From: a bacterium
GTDB taxonomy: Bacteria > Krumholzibacteriota > Krumholzibacteriia > LZORAL124-64-63
NCBI GenBank assembly: GCA_024231905.1
Contig: JAAEQC010000218.1
Location: 1 to 64,000 of the forward strand
Length of the DNA stretch: 64,000 nt
Direction: 5' to 3'
In this document: piece by piece, positions 10,655-20,840 of the stretch
Position numbering within the stretch: position 1 is the first letter of the stretch
Layout: the number at the start of each line of letters is the position of its first letter
Notes under the pieces: generated by a model
What the model saw: only the letters and a program-made list of their open reading frames with translations
Databases searched by the model: none
Told to the model about the DNA's origin: nothing
Made by a program: the position numbers and the translations under genes

Positions 10655-11197
10655 TCAACTCCCTTCCCGCAGGGGATGCGCCAGGCCGGCGCGCCCCAGG
10701 ATATCCGCTTCGCTCTCCTGCATGGCCGCCCGCGCGACGTCCGTATCGTGCTCCCAACCCAGCAGGTGCAACAGGCCGTGGACCACGAGCAGGGGCCACT
10801 CCAGGTCCGGGTCCCAGCCCCGGTCCAGGCAGCGTTCCAGTACGAAAGCCGGCGCCAGGACGATCTCCCCCACGGTGGCGACTTCCGCCGCCCGGGTCTC
10901 GGGAGCCGACCAGAGGTCCTGCGCCGCGCCACCCCGGCCCACCGCCAGTTCCGGCGCACCGACACCGGATTCCTCCAGGTACGAGAAGGACAGCACGTCG
11001 GTCACGCCATCGCCGTCCCGCCAGCGGCGATTCAGGTCGGCCATGGCCGGGTCGTCCACCAGGACGAGATCCACGCGCCACACTGCCGCACCCAGATCCG
11101 CGGCCAAGCTCTCCAGCCGGGGCCAGTCCGCCGTCGGACCGGCCCAGGGATCGGGAACGGGAACGTCGCCGCGCCGGTCCACCACCTGGATTCTCAT
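10655..11197 (-). CDS. ybeY: Endoribonuclease YbeY
   Basis: 180 residues. YbeY is a zinc-dependent endoribonuclease needed for 16S rRNA 3' maturation and ribosome quality control. The signature HGLLHLLGWEHDTD gives metal-ligand histidines at about 140, 144 and 150. The central VTDVLSFSY segment is also typical. ATG at 11197 overlaps the stop of the HD-hydrolase gene as ATGA. Neighbourhood phoH-pgpH-ybeY is the classic arrangement. Confidence 0.95.
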   Translation of the reverse strand: MRIQVVDRRGDVPVPDPWAGPTADWPRLESLAADLGAAVWRVDLVLVDDPAMADLNRRWRDGDGVTDVLSFSYLEESGVGAPELAVGRGGAAQDLWSAPETRAAEVATVGEIVLAPAFVLERCLDRGWDPDLEWPLLVVHGLLHLLGWEHDTDVARAAMQESEADILGRAGLAHPLREGS

Positions 11198-13476
11198 GGG
11201 CGGGTCCGATCGCCACGGCGCTCGGTGGTCGTCCGCTCCTGGTCCCGTTCCTTCTGACCCGGGTAGACGATGCGCGCGTGATGGATACCCGTCAGCAGGG
11301 GGATGAACGCCTCGCGGGTCCGCGCCAGGTCGCGGAGCGTGAGTCCGGACTGGTCGAGTTCGCTGCTGAGCATGCGCTTGTCGATGACCTGCTTGGTGAT
11401 CTCCCGGATGCGCCCGGGCGTGGGCTTGGCCAGGGAGCGCGTGGCCGCTTCCACCGCGTCGGCCAGCATGAGGATGGCCGTCTCGCGGGAACGGGGTTTG
11501 GGACCGGGGTAGCGGAAGTCGTCCACCTTCACGGTCTCGTTGTCGTCCCCCTCCAGGGCCTTGTGGTAAAAGAACTCCATGACCATGGTGCCGTGGTGTT
11601 CGGGGATGAAGTCGATCACCATCTGGGGCAGACGCCAACGCCGTCCCAGTTCGATTCCTTCCTTCACGTGAGCCGCGATGACCAGGGCGCTCATGCTCGG
11701 ACTCAACTCATCGTGCTTGTTGAAGTCCGGTTGCTGGTTCTCCACGTAGTATTCGGGCTTCTGCATCTTGCCGATGTCGTGGAAGAGGGCGCCCACCCGG
11801 GTGAGCAGGGCGTTGGCGTCGATGGCCCGCGCCGCGTGCTCGGCCAACTGTCCCACCACCTGGCTGTGGTGGTAGGTGCCCTGAGCCTCCAGGGCCATGC
11901 GCTGCAGGAGCGGATGGTTCAAGTCCGAGAGTTCGAGCAGGGTAAGGTCCGAGCACACGCCCACCAGAGGCTCGATCACCGGTAGCACGAAGAGTCCGAA
12001 GGCCACCGTCAACACCGGTGCGAAGAGGCCCACCAGGTAGATGTTGGTCTGGCGGTCGGACGCGTCCAACCCCGACAATTGCCGCAGGGCGATGAGAGCC
12101 ACCGAGAGGGCCGTCAACAGGACGATGGTCTGGTAGAACTGGGAGCGTTTCTGGATTCGGCGCACCGAGATCACCGTGGTCATGCCGATGATGCACCACA
12201 CGAAGACGTGCCAGGCCCCCACCTCCGGCAGGGGTGCCAGCAAGGCCAGGGCGAGGAGGGTCACCGTGTAGCCGACCCGGGCCTTGAAGAGCACGGTCGA
12301 CAGCAGCGACAGCAGCACGAAGGGCACCGCCATGGGGCCCAGCGAAGGCCGGGCCAGGGCCAGGGCCGCCCCGCCCAGGAAGACCGCCAGGATGACCGCC
12401 TGTGCGGCAAGGGCACGCCGCCGGCCCAGGTCCTCCGGCATGTGGATCCGGCCCAGCCAGCCGAAGAGGGCGAGGGTCATGGCCAGCAGCAGGATGCGCG
12501 AGGCGTAGCGCGACAGGCGGCCGCCCCGGTCGTCACCGCCCTGGTCCCGCATGGTCGCCGCCAGTACGTCCAGGAAGAGCGCCTGCTGTTCGGTCACGCG
12601 CACGCCCTGGTCGACGATGCGTTCGCCACGGATGAATTCCGCCCGGGCGGGCACCGACTGGCGCGCCACTTCCCGACGCAGCTCGGTCTCCTCGGGATCG
12701 TAAACCAGATTCGGCGTGACGAAGTGGCGCAGGACCGCGGCCGCCTCCACCGCTTCCACGGGCTCCAGGCCCTCGGTCCGCAGGGCGGCCGTCAGCCGGG
12801 CCTCCAGTTCGGCCTGGGCCACCACGTCGGCCACCTCGCGCAGACTCTCCGAGCGAGGTGTCGCCACCACGACCCGGTCGAAGCGCCCCGGCGGCAGCAT
12901 GTCCGCCACGCCGCCGCGCAACACTTCCCGCCAGGCCTGTTCCAGGCGGGCGAAAAGGGTGTCCGGACGGTCGTCGCGCAGCAAGCGGGCCAGGCCCTCT
13001 TCCGCCACGGCCGGGAACTCCATGGCCAGGTAGGCCACCCGGTCGTTCACCGTGCCCGAATCGGCTGCGGCTTCGGACAGGGCGTCGAGCCATAGGAGCA
13101 TGCGCGCTTCCCGCTCCGGGCGCTCGGCATCCCCCAGCACCCGCAGGACCGGCGGTTCCACGACCACCTTCTCCAGGCGCCGCAACTGCACGTCGCGTTC
13201 GAGCAACGGGGCCTCGAAGGAGAACGGCGCGCGGATGGGGCGCTCGGCGATCGTACCCTCCCGCGGGAAGTCCGTAGCCAGGCGCGGTACGGGCGGAAAA
13301 AGGATCACGTGCAGGACGAGCACGGCCGCACCCAGGCCGAGGGCCCACCAGAGCAGGTCCCCGCCACGACGTTCCTCGGCGGACGCCTTGACGACTCCCG
13401 CCGAGCCCGGCCGCCCCTCGCGGGGGGCTCGCTCACGCGCCAGCAGTTGCCGGATCCGCAGCCATCCCATGGGCAT
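11194..13476 (-). CDS. 7TM HD-domain hydrolase (PgpH-like, probable c-di-AMP phosphodiesterase)
   Basis: 760 residues. One N-terminal membrane segment, an extracytoplasmic 7TMR-HDED region, seven membrane helices (about residues 320-510) and a C-terminal HD domain with GTYHHSQVVGQLAEHAA and GALFHDIGKMQKPEYY, the conserved H...HD metal motif. Characterised relatives (Listeria PgpH) hydrolyse cyclic di-AMP. Two ATGs are available; the one at 13476 has a good GAGGAGG box 8-9 bases upstream. It lies 31 bp after phoH and overlaps ybeY as ATGA. Substrate is inferred from the family. Confidence 0.9.
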   Translation of the reverse strand: MPMGWLRIRQLLARERAPREGRPGSAGVVKASAEERRGGDLLWWALGLGAAVLVLHVILFPPVPRLATDFPREGTIAERPIRAPFSFEAPLLERDVQLRRLEKVVVEPPVLRVLGDAERPEREARMLLWLDALSEAAADSGTVNDRVAYLAMEFPAVAEEGLARLLRDDRPDTLFARLEQAWREVLRGGVADMLPPGRFDRVVVATPRSESLREVADVVAQAELEARLTAALRTEGLEPVEAVEAAAVLRHFVTPNLVYDPEETELRREVARQSVPARAEFIRGERIVDQGVRVTEQQALFLDVLAATMRDQGGDDRGGRLSRYASRILLLAMTLALFGWLGRIHMPEDLGRRRALAAQAVILAVFLGGAALALARPSLGPMAVPFVLLSLLSTVLFKARVGYTVTLLALALLAPLPEVGAWHVFVWCIIGMTTVISVRRIQKRSQFYQTIVLLTALSVALIALRQLSGLDASDRQTNIYLVGLFAPVLTVAFGLFVLPVIEPLVGVCSDLTLLELSDLNHPLLQRMALEAQGTYHHSQVVGQLAEHAARAIDANALLTRVGALFHDIGKMQKPEYYVENQQPDFNKHDELSPSMSALVIAAHVKEGIELGRRWRLPQMVIDFIPEHHGTMVMEFFYHKALEGDDNETVKVDDFRYPGPKPRSRETAILMLADAVEAATRSLAKPTPGRIREITKQVIDKRMLSSELDQSGLTLRDLARTREAFIPLLTGIHHARIVYPGQKERDQERTTTERRGDRTRP

Positions 13477-13507
13477 TCCCGTGTCCTCCTCGTTCCATCG
13501 CCGGCCG

Positions 13508-14515
13508 TCAGCGGCCGTTGGTGGCCTCGTGATCCTCGAAGGCGTCCACGATGCGCCGGACCAGCGGGTGCCGCACCACATCCCCGGTGTCGAGCTCCAC
13601 GAAACCGATCCCTTCGGTCCCCTTGAGGATCTCCCGCACGTGCACCAGACCCGAGAGGGTTCCGGTCGGCAGGTCGATCTGGGTGATGTCCCCGGTAACC
13701 ACGGCCTTGGACCCGAAACCCAACCGCGTCAGGAACATCTTCATCTGGCCCACGGTCGTGTTCTGGGCCTCGTCGAGAATCACGAATGCGTTGTTCAGGG
13801 TGCGTCCGCGCATGTAGGCCAGGGGCGAAGCCTCGATCACGCCTCCGGACATGTAGCGGGCGATGCGGCCCGGTCCGGTGATGTCCGAAAGGGCGTCGTA
13901 GAGCGGGCGCAGGTAGGGGTTGATCTTCTCCTGCAGATCGCCGGGCAGGAAGCCCAGCTGTTCGCCCGCTTCTACCGCCGGACGGACCAGCACGATGCGG
14001 TCCACCAGTTGGCGCTTCAGGTAGTCCATGGCCAGTACGACCGCCAGGAAGGTCTTGCCCGTGCCGGCGGGACCCACGGCGAAGACCACGTCGTTCTGCC
14101 GCACGGTTTCCACGTATCGGCTCTGGCCCTCGGACTTGACCCGCACCGAGCGGCGTTTGCCCCCCGAGAAGAGAAGCGTCTCGCCGTCCTCGTCCCCCGC
14201 CGGCGACGGTTCCGGCGGCGGTTCGGTCCCGCGGGCGCCGTGGCGTTCCCACAGGTACTCCAGGGTCACCGCGTCCACGTGCTGGCCCTGGGCCGCCCGC
14301 TCCACCAGATCCTCAAGCAGCGCCCGGGCCGTTTCCAGACGCGACGGGTCGCAGCGCACGGTGAGCCGATCGCCTTTGAGACTGACGTTGCCCTGGAGCT
14401 TCTCCTCCAGGAAGCGCAGGTTTACGTCCCGCGGGCCCAGCAGGGCCAGGGGATCGACTCCCGCCAGGTCCAACACGAGCCGGCCGCGGCCGGTGGATGT
14501 GCGACGCCTGGTCAC
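13508..14515 (-). CDS. phoH: PhoH family ATPase
   Basis: 335 residues. Cytoplasmic P-loop protein of the PhoH family, often linked to RNA metabolism and found next to ybeY. The N-terminal KH-like part is followed by Walker [14 protein letters not shown] (about residue 145), a Walker [15 protein letters not shown], and the C-terminal [17 protein letters not shown]. The GTG start at 14515 overlaps the aspS stop as GTGA; an upstream extension of the frame runs antisense-like into aspS and is rejected. Confidence 0.93.
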   Translation of the reverse strand: MTRRRTSTGRGRLVLDLAGVDPLALLGPRDVNLRFLEEKLQGNVSLKGDRLTVRCDPSRLETARALLEDLVERAAQGQHVDAVTLEYLWERHGARGTEPPPEPSPAGDEDGETLLFSGGKRRSVRVKSEGQSRYVETVRQNDVVFAVGPAGTGKTFLAVVLAMDYLKRQLVDRIVLVRPAVEAGEQLGFLPGDLQEKINPYLRPLYDALSDITGPGRIARYMSGGVIEASPLAYMRGRTLNNAFVILDEAQNTTVGQMKMFLTRLGFGSKAVVTGDITQIDLPTGTLSGLVHVREILKGTEGIGFVELDTGDVVRHPLVRRIVDAFEDHEATNGR

Positions 14516-16311
14516 GAGGTCCCTTCCTCCGGGTCGTCCTTGGCCCGGGGCACGACGGCCAGGTTCAGTTCGGCCAACTGCTCGTCGCTGATAGGCCCCG
14601 GACTGTGGTCCAGGGGCGACGCCGCCAGGGTCGTCTTGGGGAAGGCGATGACCTCCCGCAGGGACGGGCTCCCGGTGAGCAGCATGATAATGCGGTCCAA
14701 CCCCAGGGCGATGCCGCCGTGGGGCGGCGCCCCGTAACCCAGGGCCTCCAGGAAGAAGCCGAACTTGGCTTCCCATTCCTCGGGCGTCATGCCGACGATG
14801 CGGAACACACGTTCCTGGAGTTCCCGGCGGTGGATCCGGATGCTCCCGGATCCGAGCTCGACCCCGTTGCACACCAGGTCGTAGAGCTGGGCCCGGGCCG
14901 CGCCCGGATCGTCCTCCAGCCCGGCTTCGTCCTCAGGCCGCGGCAGGGTGAACATGTGGTGGCAGGCCGTCCAGCCGCCCTGGGGCGTCTCCTCGAAGAG
15001 CGGGAAGTCGTGGACCCACAGCAGGGACCACACCCCCTCCGGGATCCAATCGGCAGCCTCGGCCACGGCCAGGCGCACCTGCCCCAGACTCTCGACGGCC
15101 GTGCGCCAGGGCGCCGCCACGAAGAGCAGCAGGTCGCCCTCGGCGGCACCCACCCGCTCGGCCAGGGCCGATTGGAAGTCCGCCGAAAGGAACTTGGCGA
15201 TGCCGGTCTCGAAGCCGTCGGCGCCGACCTTGGCACGGGCCAGACCCTTGGCGCCGAACTTGCGGGCCAGAGCCTCCAGTTCGTCCACCTGCTTACGACT
15301 CCAGGCGCCCAGGCCCCGGGCGTTGAAACAGCGCACGGTGCCGCCGTCCGCCAGGGTCGATTCGAAGACGCCGAAGCCACAATCCGGTACCAGATCGTCC
15401 ACCTCGTGCAGGAGGTCGTCGAAGCGCAAATCCGGCTTGTCGGAGCCGTACTTGTTCATGGCGTCGTCGTAGGTCATGCGCGGGAAGGGCGTGGGTAGGT
15501 CGATTCCCGACGCCTGGGCGAAGACCTCGACCATGAGGCCCTCCACCATGGCGTAGATGTCTTCCTCGGAAACGAAGCTCATCTCCAGGTCGATCTGCGT
15601 ATGCTCAGGCTGCCGATCCTTGCGCAGGTCCTCGTCGCGCAGGCAGCGGGCCAGCTGGAAGTAGCGGTCCACACCGCTGGCCATGAGGATCTGCTTGTAC
15701 AGTTGGGGCGACTGAGGCAGGGCATAGAACTGGCCGTGGTGGATACGGCTCGGCACGACATAGTCACGCGCGCCCTCGGGCGTCGTCCGGATCAGCAGCG
15801 GCGTCTCCACTTCCAGGAACTCGCGGTCCGACAGGTAGTCCCGGGCGGCCCGGGCGGCCCGGTGCCTCACTTCCAGGTTGCGGCTCATGTCCGGGTGGCG
15901 CAGCTGGAGGTAACGGTGCCGCAGGCGCAGTTCCTCGCTGGCGTCCGGGGCCTGGTCGATCTGGAAAGGCAGCGGCGCGCAGGTGTTGAGGATCTCCAGC
16001 TTCTCCGCTACGACTTCCACCGCGCCCGTCGCCCGGTCCTTGTTCACCATGCCCTCTGGACGGGGCCGCACCGTACCCACCACGCCGACGACCGCCTCGA
16101 GCTTCGCGTCCCGGCTGGCCTCCAGGGCCTCGCCGCCCTCGCACACCACCTGTACGATGCCCGTGCGGTCGCGCAGGTCGATGAAGTTCAGCCCGCCCAT
16201 GTCGCGGACCTTCTGGGCCCAGCCGGCCAGGCGGACCTGCTGCCCGACCATGTCTTCACTCACGCGTCCGCAGTAATGGGTGCGTCCCGCTGTCTGGATC
16301 ATCTGGTTCAT
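14512..16311 (-). CDS. aspS: Aspartate--tRNA ligase
   Basis: 599 residues, class IIb synthetase that charges tRNA-Asp. An N-terminal OB anticodon-binding domain ([20 protein letters not shown]) precedes the catalytic core with [22 protein letters not shown], the motif 2 [15 protein letters not shown] and motif 3 [13 protein letters not shown], with the bacterial GAD insertion between. The length matches bacterial AspRS, which may be discriminating or non-discriminating; that cannot be decided here. ATG at 16311 overlaps hisS stop as ATGA. Confidence 0.96.
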   Translation of the reverse strand: MNQMIQTAGRTHYCGRVSEDMVGQQVRLAGWAQKVRDMGGLNFIDLRDRTGIVQVVCEGGEALEASRDAKLEAVVGVVGTVRPRPEGMVNKDRATGAVEVVAEKLEILNTCAPLPFQIDQAPDASEELRLRHRYLQLRHPDMSRNLEVRHRAARAARDYLSDREFLEVETPLLIRTTPEGARDYVVPSRIHHGQFYALPQSPQLYKQILMASGVDRYFQLARCLRDEDLRKDRQPEHTQIDLEMSFVSEEDIYAMVEGLMVEVFAQASGIDLPTPFPRMTYDDAMNKYGSDKPDLRFDDLLHEVDDLVPDCGFGVFESTLADGGTVRCFNARGLGAWSRKQVDELEALARKFGAKGLARAKVGADGFETGIAKFLSADFQSALAERVGAAEGDLLLFVAAPWRTAVESLGQVRLAVAEAADWIPEGVWSLLWVHDFPLFEETPQGGWTACHHMFTLPRPEDEAGLEDDPGAARAQLYDLVCNGVELGSGSIRIHRRELQERVFRIVGMTPEEWEAKFGFFLEALGYGAPPHGGIALGLDRIIMLLTGSPSLREVIAFPKTTLAASPLDHSPGPISDEQLAELNLAVVPRAKDDPEEGTS

Positions 16312-17582
16312 CCTCGGAGCTCCTCCCGCACCTGGGCCAGGAGGGCCTTGCACGGCACCGGCTCCTGCTGGCCGGTGTCCAGGGTCTTCAGTTGTATCGT
16401 CCCCGCGGCCATCTCTTCGGCACCCGCCACCAATAGGAGGCGGGCCCGCCGCAGGTTCGCGGATTTAGCCTGGGCCTTGAGAGAACGGCCCGTGGTGTCC
16501 ACCTCGACCCGGCACAGGCCGCGCAGGCGGTCCGCCGCCGCCAGACCGTAGCGCGCGGCCTCGTCGTCGACACACGCCACGTACACGTCCACCGGGGATT
16601 GGCGGCTGCGCTGGGGATCGACCGGTTCGTCGTCCAGGTGCAGGAGCACCCTTTCGACCCCGATGGAAAAGCCCACCGCCGGCGTGGCCGGACCGCCGCA
16701 CTGCTCCACGAGCCGGTCGTAGCGGCCGCCGCCCGCCAGGCTGCTCTGCTTGCGACCGGAACGGGCGGTGATCTCGAAGGTCGTGCGCCCGTAGTAGTCG
16801 AGGCCGCGCACCAGAGCCGAGTCCTCCACGAAGGGTACGGCCAGGTCCTGGAGCGTGCCGGTCACCACGGAGTAGTGCTCGCGGCAGGCGTCGCACAGGG
16901 CGTCGGTGATGGGCTTGAAGGACGCCAGTAAAGCCTGCACCCCTTCGTCCTTGGCGTCGAACAGACGCAGGGGGTTCACGTCGATCCGTTCCCGCATGCC
17001 CTCGGGAATCGCGGCCAGGTTGGCCTGCAGGTATTCGCGCAGATCTTCCAGATAGGCAGGCCGGCACTCGGGACAGCCGATGCTGTTCACGTGGACCTGC
17101 GCCCCGTCGGCGTCCACCGCCTCCAGCAGGGCCATGGCCGTCTGGATGACCTCCGCGTCCAGGACCGGACTGGCCGAACCGATGGCTTCGACGCCCACCT
17201 GGTGGAACTGGCGGTAGCGGCCGGCCTGGGGCCGGTCGTGCCGGAACATGGGGCCCAGGTACCAGAACTTCATGGTGCCCGGCTGCCGGGTCAGCCCGTT
17301 CTCCAGGTAGGCCCGCACCACCGAAGCGGTCATTTCCGGTCGCAGGGTGAGGCTCTCCCCCCCCTTGGTATCGAAGGTGTACATCTCCTTGTCGACGATG
17401 TCGGTTCCGGCACCCACCGAGCGCAGGAAGAGATCGGTCGATTCGATGATCGGTGTGCGGATCTCGCCGTAGCCGTAGCGCGCCAGCACCTCGGACCAGC
17501 GCTCCTCGCACCAGTGCCAGCGTTCCACCTCCTCAAGCAGGAGATCGCGCGTGCCCTTGAGGCGGCGATACTTGGGATTCAT
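16308..17582 (-). CDS. hisS: Histidine--tRNA ligase
   Basis: 424 residues, class IIa synthetase charging tRNA-His. Begins [18 protein letters not shown] and shows motif 2 ([21 protein letters not shown]), the histidine-binding [15 protein letters not shown], and motif 3 ([13 protein letters not shown]), then the anticodon-binding domain. The ATG at 17582 shares its A with the TAA stop of the upstream phnD-like gene (TAATG), showing coupling. hisS-aspS adjacency is widespread in bacteria. Confidence 0.96.
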   Translation of the reverse strand: MNPKYRRLKGTRDLLLEEVERWHWCEERWSEVLARYGYGEIRTPIIESTDLFLRSVGAGTDIVDKEMYTFDTKGGESLTLRPEMTASVVRAYLENGLTRQPGTMKFWYLGPMFRHDRPQAGRYRQFHQVGVEAIGSASPVLDAEVIQTAMALLEAVDADGAQVHVNSIGCPECRPAYLEDLREYLQANLAAIPEGMRERIDVNPLRLFDAKDEGVQALLASFKPITDALCDACREHYSVVTGTLQDLAVPFVEDSALVRGLDYYGRTTFEITARSGRKQSSLAGGGRYDRLVEQCGGPATPAVGFSIGVERVLLHLDDEPVDPQRSRQSPVDVYVACVDDEAARYGLAAADRLRGLCRVEVDTTGRSLKAQAKSANLRRARLLLVAGAEEMAAGTIQLKTLDTGQQEPVPCKALLAQVREELRG

Positions 17583-18505
17583 TATTCCCTTCCCAGTGCG
17601 TCGGGGTCCGGACCAGCCAGACGCCGCACCCGTTCGAAATCCGGTTCGACCAGCAGGTTGAAACCCGCCAGATGCAACCGCGACAGGCCGTGCTCCAGGC
17701 TCGACGCCACCGCGCCCTCTTCGTGGCGACCCACTCGCCCGAGGGCCTCGCCCAGCGCCAACCGCCGCCCGGCCGAGAGTCGCCGCGGCGCCATGAGCAC
17801 CAGATCCGGTACCGGCATGGTCGTTTCCCGGACCGACCATTCCGCCGTGGACAGCAGTCCCTGGGCGAAGAAGCGGTCGGCGTCCCATTGGCGGACCAGG
17901 GCGTGGTCGTAGGCGCCCAGACGCAGGGCGTGCAGCACCGGCGCATGATCCCAGGGATCCGGCCCGGACGCGATCCGGACCGCCGGCGGCGAGGCCTCGG
18001 CCGCCATGCGCCAGGCTCCGGTTACCGCCAGCGACACCGAGTCCCCGCACACCGTCCGGTCCGGGTGGGTGCGCCAGGGTTCGGCCGTCGGCGGCGCCGT
18101 GCGGCGGCTCACCAGTACGCCCCGGGGCCGGAGATTCCGGGGCGGCGGCCGCCTGGCCGCCACGACCGGCACATAGTCCTGCCCCGCCAACTGCAGGGCC
18201 AGGGCGTCGGGGCCGAAGACATAGACTTCGCCACTGGCCGCCAGGCGGTACACCTCAGCGACGGTGGCAACCACACGCGCAGTTACCGGCCGGCCGGCGG
18301 CCTCCGCCAGCAGTGCGGCCAGGGGATCGTAGATCTCCGCGATCCGCAGGGGATCGCCCGTGGGGTCGAACACCACCAGGGATGCGACTCCCGGCTGCTC
18401 GTGTCCGCGCGGCCAGAGCAGCGCCGCCACCGCCAGTGCCAGGACCAACAGGAACGCCGCCGGTGTCGCCCGGCGCAGGCCGTTGTCCGAGCCCTTTTCA
18501 GCCAT
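17582..18505 (-). CDS. PhnD/SsuA-like periplasmic substrate-binding protein, membrane-anchored
   Basis: 307 residues. An N-terminal hydrophobic helix (about 14-33) looks like an uncleaved anchor. The rest resembles the type 2 periplasmic-binding fold of PhnD/phosphonate-binding proteins: a first lobe with VVFDPTGDPLRIAEIYDPLAALLAEAAGRPV and VYVFGPDALALQLAGQDYVPV, then a second lobe with DRTVCGDSVSLAVTGAWRMA. No ABC permease or ATPase gene accompanies it. It overlaps ybbR by 8 bp and is fused by TAATG to hisS, so it is expressed with housekeeping genes. Ligand and role are unknown; assignment to the fold is moderately sure. Confidence 0.6.
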   Translation of the reverse strand: MAEKGSDNGLRRATPAAFLLVLALAVAALLWPRGHEQPGVASLVVFDPTGDPLRIAEIYDPLAALLAEAAGRPVTARVVATVAEVYRLAASGEVYVFGPDALALQLAGQDYVPVVAARRPPPRNLRPRGVLVSRRTAPPTAEPWRTHPDRTVCGDSVSLAVTGAWRMAAEASPPAVRIASGPDPWDHAPVLHALRLGAYDHALVRQWDADRFFAQGLLSTAEWSVRETTMPVPDLVLMAPRRLSAGRRLALGEALGRVGRHEEGAVASSLEHGLSRLHLAGFNLLVEPDFERVRRLAGPDPDALGRE

Positions 18506-19475
18506 CCGTGTTCCCCGGTGGTTGCGCGCCGGTCCCCGCCGTATCGGCAGGCGTAGCGTCGAAGGTCGGATGGCCCACGATGACCCGGAAGCGGTCAGGC
18601 GCCAGTCCCAGCAGGGTGAGCCAGGCCGGCAGGTCCGCCTGGCCCGGCAATTCGTACACGCCGGTCGCCCGGTCCCCCACGGCCACGGTCACGGACACGT
18701 GGTCGGTGGTGAGGGTGCGCAGGGAATCGGCAACGCCGCGGACCATGACGTCCGCCACCGGAGGCGACACGCCCACTTCCGGCACCCCGGCGTCCACCAG
18801 GGGGATGACCGGCACGTTGGCCAGGGTCCGGTCCTCGAGGGCCGCCAGTTCCAGCACCGCCTCCACCCGATCGGGCGCCAGCTGGAGGTGTTCCTGGGGC
18901 GTCACCAGATCGAGTTCGATGGCGTCGGACTTGCCGTGCCGCGCCCGTTCCAGGGTCTCGGTGCGCACGGCGACCAACCCGGCGAAGGCCCGGGAGGGAC
19001 CGGTGACGACCACCGAATCCGGTTCCGTGTGCGGCGCCCTTAAAGTGCCCACGTCCTCGGGCCAGGCGCCGGAGAGGCGCAGGTCCACCGGCAAGGTGCG
19101 CGTCCAGAGTTCGTCGACCCGTAACCGCACCCGCGTGTCGGCGGCCAGGCGGACCACCTCCAGTTCGGTCACCACATGGTCTTCGGTGAGTTGGTACGAG
19201 AACTCGGAGACTTCCGTCACGTCACCGAGGTTCAGTTGCACCTCGCCCAGGTAGCGGCTGAAATACTTGTGGGTGAACAGGGAGAGTTTGGATCCGCGCA
19301 GGCGCACGGGAACCCGCCGCGGAATCTCGCTCCCGGCCAGGGAGAGGTGCGTGGACAGACCGGTGATCTCCAGGGGCAGATTCGCCTCCTGCTCCACCAC
19401 CGACGTGGCCGCGACCTGGACCCAGATAAGGATCGAGGCCAGGAAACAACTGATCTTCAGTCCCACGCGATTCAT
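18498..19475 (-). CDS. YbbR-like domain protein (CdaR-type)
   Basis: 325 residues. It starts MNRVGLKISCFLASILIWVQV, a single N-terminal membrane helix ending in the LWxxV pattern seen in YbbR proteins, followed by a repeated extracytoplasmic beta-rich part with repeats around PRRVPVRLRG, PDSVVVTGPSRAFAG and VSVTVAVGDRATGV. In Firmicutes YbbR/CdaR binds and regulates the diadenylate cyclase CdaA; here no cyclase lies in the window. The frame continues upstream, but the membrane helix and a downstream promoter position fix the start at 19475. First gene of the operon that runs to glyS. Confidence 0.8.
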   Translation of the reverse strand: MNRVGLKISCFLASILIWVQVAATSVVEQEANLPLEITGLSTHLSLAGSEIPRRVPVRLRGSKLSLFTHKYFSRYLGEVQLNLGDVTEVSEFSYQLTEDHVVTELEVVRLAADTRVRLRVDELWTRTLPVDLRLSGAWPEDVGTLRAPHTEPDSVVVTGPSRAFAGLVAVRTETLERARHGKSDAIELDLVTPQEHLQLAPDRVEAVLELAALEDRTLANVPVIPLVDAGVPEVGVSPPVADVMVRGVADSLRTLTTDHVSVTVAVGDRATGVYELPGQADLPAWLTLLGLAPDRFRVIVGHPTFDATPADTAGTGAQPPGNTDG

Positions 19476-19587
19476 GCTTACCGCCGCTCGGTGCCCGTCT
19501 CCGTTTTCGACCGTCCAGCCGCCGTCCGTCCAAGGTGGGCACATGCCACCAAGCCGTCCGGGCGGGCCGCGCGGTCCAGTCTCCAGC

Positions 19588-19616
19588 AAGCTATCACACC
19601 AGCGCTCCACCGCCAA
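19588..19616 (-). promoter_or_regulatory. Sigma-70 promoter for the ybbR-to-glyS operon
   Basis: Minus-strand TTGGCG (19616-19611), 17 bp spacer, TAGCTT (19593-19588). It lies in the 201 bp gap after the M23 peptidase gene and about 105 bp before the ybbR ATG, the only gap of size in this stretch. Confidence 0.5.
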
Positions 19617-19676
19617 CGGCGATCGCGGCCGCCGCCGCCGCCGGTGTGCGTTGCGGGCCCGTCGTTTCCGGGCCGC

Positions 19677-20609
19677 TCAGTTCCGGGCGTAGGAATCCAG
19701 GATGTAGGGCAGGGGATTGACCGGGCGTCCCCCGAGCCGGACCTCGTAGTGGAGGTGCGGCGCCGAAGAGCGGCCTGTGTTGCCCGAGCGGGCCACCACG
19801 TCCCCGCGGTGGACCTTGGCGCCCTTCTCCACGAGGATCCGGTCCAGGTGGGCATAGACCGTGGTCACGCCGTCGCCGTGGTCGATCTTCAGCACCTTCC
19901 CGAATCCGCGCTGGGTCTGGACCGCCTTGACCACGCCGTCGGCGGCCACTCGCACGGCGGTCCCCACGGGAGTGGAGAAATCGAGACCGCGATGGAAGGT
20001 CTGCTTGCCGGTGAAGGGGTCGGAACGGAAGCCGAAACGTGAACTCAGCCAGCCCGTGTCCAGGGGGCGAATCGACGGGATGTGGTTCCTGGCCTCGCCC
20101 CGGGCCGCCAGGGTGTCGAGCATGGCCCGGTAACCCTGTTGCTGGATACGCGCCCGGCGCAACATGAGCGCCAGGTCCCGGTCCAGGTCGGCCAGGCTCG
20201 TGCCGGCAGCAGCGGTGCCGGGTATCTCCGCCGGCCGCACCAGCAGGTCGCCGCGGCCGCCGATGCCGGCCGCGTAGGTTTCGTCGTCGGGCAGCGGCAG
20301 GTTCACGGTCGAAGCGACCTCCACCTGCACCGCCCGCACGGCCGCCAGTTCCAGTCTCACACCGTCCACCTGGCCTTCCAGGTGGTGGACCGCCCCCCGC
20401 AGATGATCGTTGCGACGTGCCAGCTCCGAGCCTCCGGGTCGCCAGGCGCCGCCGCTTCGCACGTCCACTCCGTAGAGAACGGTGCCCAGCACGAGCAGGA
20501 ACACGGCGCCGCCAGCCGCCATCAACGTCCACCGAGGCAGGTTGAATTGGCGACAGGCCCGGTCATCCTCGGGCATGTACAGGAAAGTGTAGCGGCGTTT
20601 CAGTTTCAT
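19677..20609 (-). CDS. M23 family metallopeptidase (LytM-type murein hydrolase)
   Basis: 310 residues. An N-terminal membrane segment (about 28-48) is followed by a coiled-coil-like stretch (60-175) and a LytM domain with HRGLDFSTPVGTAV, VYAHLDRI and SAPHLHYEVRLGG, retaining the HxxxD and HxH zinc ligands. Such proteins cleave peptidoglycan cross-bridges or, if partly inactive, activate amidases; the ligands here look intact. Monocistronic or first in its own unit, with a promoter of its own at 20691-20718. Confidence 0.92.
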   Translation of the reverse strand: MKLKRRYTFLYMPEDDRACRQFNLPRWTLMAAGGAVFLLVLGTVLYGVDVRSGGAWRPGGSELARRNDHLRGAVHHLEGQVDGVRLELAAVRAVQVEVASTVNLPLPDDETYAAGIGGRGDLLVRPAEIPGTAAAGTSLADLDRDLALMLRRARIQQQGYRAMLDTLAARGEARNHIPSIRPLDTGWLSSRFGFRSDPFTGKQTFHRGLDFSTPVGTAVRVAADGVVKAVQTQRGFGKVLKIDHGDGVTTVYAHLDRILVEKGAKVHRGDVVARSGNTGRSSAPHLHYEVRLGGRPVNPLPYILDSYARN

Positions 20610-20690
20610 ACGATGCCGAGAGGGTCCTGGGAACGGGGAATGCGGACATCCGTGTCCGGGGGCGTGGAAGCCGTCCGGAATGATGGCGCA

Positions 20691-20718
20691 AACATACGGG
20701 GGCGCCCGCGAAAGTCAA
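20691..20718 (-). promoter_or_regulatory. Sigma-70 promoter for the M23 peptidase
   Basis: Minus-strand TTGACT (20718-20713), 16 bp spacer, TATGTT (20696-20691), giving a leader of about 75 nt to the ATG at 20609. Confidence 0.5.
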
Positions 20719-20840
20719 CGACGGACCGGGCCCCTCCGGGAACGGTCCGGCAGTATGCAAATCCCGGACCCGGCTGGGCCACAAGGCGAAGGGACCGGTC
20801 CAGGACCGGCCCCCTCCTCGCGCACTTGATGAATCGTCAC

